Assembly (NCBI GenBank): GCA_029256865.1
Contig: JARIEH010000222.1
Location: 1 to 6,125, forward strand
From: Psychrobacter sp.
Lineage (GTDB): Bacteria > Pseudomonadota > Gammaproteobacteria > Pseudomonadales > Moraxellaceae
DNA: 6,125 nucleotides
Reading direction: 5' to 3'
Each line of letters starts with the position of its first letter. Positions within the stretch are counted from its first letter, which is position 1. A program made the translations under genes and the position numbers. The notes beneath the pieces were generated by a model. The model worked only from the letters and a program-made list of their open reading frames with translations. It ran no database searches and had not been told where the DNA came from. Shown piece after piece: positions 5,692-6,125 of this stretch.

Positions 5692-6125
5692 TTACCTAAG
5701 TGCTTGTTGAGCTTCACGAACGACGCGCGCATTGTTCTGCTGTTGTCCTGAAACCAAAATGAGTTGCCATAGCGCACGGCGTCGGTTGGCATCTTCAGAG
5801 ACGGTCAGGCCACGACGCGCCATTGCTTCTGCTTTGCGTGGTTGATTCTTCTTTAACGCCACTTGTGATAAGTAAAAATATACTGCTGAGGATCTCGGGG
5901 CTAAACGTTGAGCACGGGTAAAGCTGTTTTCTGCGGCAGTTAAATTACCTGCTTTGAGCTGGTTGGTACCTGTTTGCATCAAGCTGCGAAATGCTGGCAG
6001 GTCGCTTTGACTGCTGGTGTTGCTACGACTTTGCTGCTGCGAGTTTTGACGCGCACGCTCTAATAGGTCGCTATGTGATGGTGCTGCTGGCGGTTGTGAA
6101 ATGATATAATCGTCACGTGAAGGTG
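5692..6125 (-). CDS. TPR-repeat protein, C-terminal part (5' end outside window)
   Basis: The frame is open from the right edge of the window to a TAA at 5694-5692, giving 143 residues of a protein that starts beyond base 6125. Visible residues 1-47 are a polar Pro-, Ser- and Gln-rich linker (SQPPAAPSHS, then QNSQQQSRSNTSSQ). From about residue 48 there are two convincing tetratricopeptide-like helix pairs: GTNQLKAGNLTAAENSFTRA with the closing Pro in RLAPRSS, and AVYFYLSQVALKKNQPRKAE with AMARRGL. A third, more degenerate unit (ALWQLILVSGQQQNNARVVR) runs to the end. TPRs are protein-protein interaction scaffolds. No signal peptide can be judged because the start is missing, but the Ser/Gln/Pro linker would suit an envelope protein. 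It lies 143 bases upstream of prmA on the same strand, without a convincing terminator between. I cannot name the gene. Confidence 0.8.
   Translation of the reverse strand, partial: PSRDDYIISQPPAAPSHSDLLERARQNSQQQSRSNTSSQSDLPAFRSLMQTGTNQLKAGNLTAAENSFTRAQRLAPRSSAVYFYLSQVALKKNQPRKAEAMARRGLTVSEDANRRRALWQLILVSGQQQNNARVVREAQQALR

Noticed and set aside
1..6125. Mobile element, CRISPR array, toxin-antitoxin or defence system
   Set aside because: No terminal repeats with a transposase, no regularly spaced repeats and no unassigned gene pair; all coding space is taken by recognisable core genes.

Overview
The window looks like a chromosomal core region of a gammaproteobacterium in the Moraxellaceae. 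Psychrobacter or a close relative is the best guess, from moderately AT-rich DNA, AT-rich spacers and protein wording that I recognise; no search was run. Five genes lie on the minus strand and one on the plus strand. There is no mobile element, CRISPR array, tRNA or rRNA.

Layout from left to right: the C-terminal part of the periplasmic chaperone PpiD (plus strand, 5' end outside the window); a strong bidirectional terminator; purH (convergent, minus strand); a 270-base leader with candidate promoter, dyads, a tiny leader ORF and a terminator-like hairpin right in front of the purH ribosome binding site; fis, with an unusual His-rich N-terminal extension; a DUF3426/zinc-ribbon single-pass membrane protein; prmA, the ribosomal protein L11 methyltransferase; and the C-terminal part of a TPR protein (minus strand, 5' end outside the window).

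Minus-strand transcription therefore runs TPR protein, prmA, DUF3426 protein, fis, purH. The order prmA - DUF3426 - (dusB) - fis - purH matches the arrangement known from Pseudomonas, where dusB lies directly upstream of fis and purD follows purH. Here dusB is absent: only about 170 bases separate the DUF3426 gene from fis. purD is also absent after purH, replaced by the convergent ppiD. Gaps of 143 to 270 bases and promoter-like or terminator-like elements in the gaps suggest several transcription units rather than one tight operon.

The genes are mostly housekeeping: de novo purine synthesis (purH), growth-linked nucleoid and transcription control (fis), ribosome modification (prmA) and envelope protein folding (ppiD). 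I see no clear new multi-gene system. The points most worth a second look are the His-rich Fis extension, the purH leader and the loss of dusB from a conserved block.
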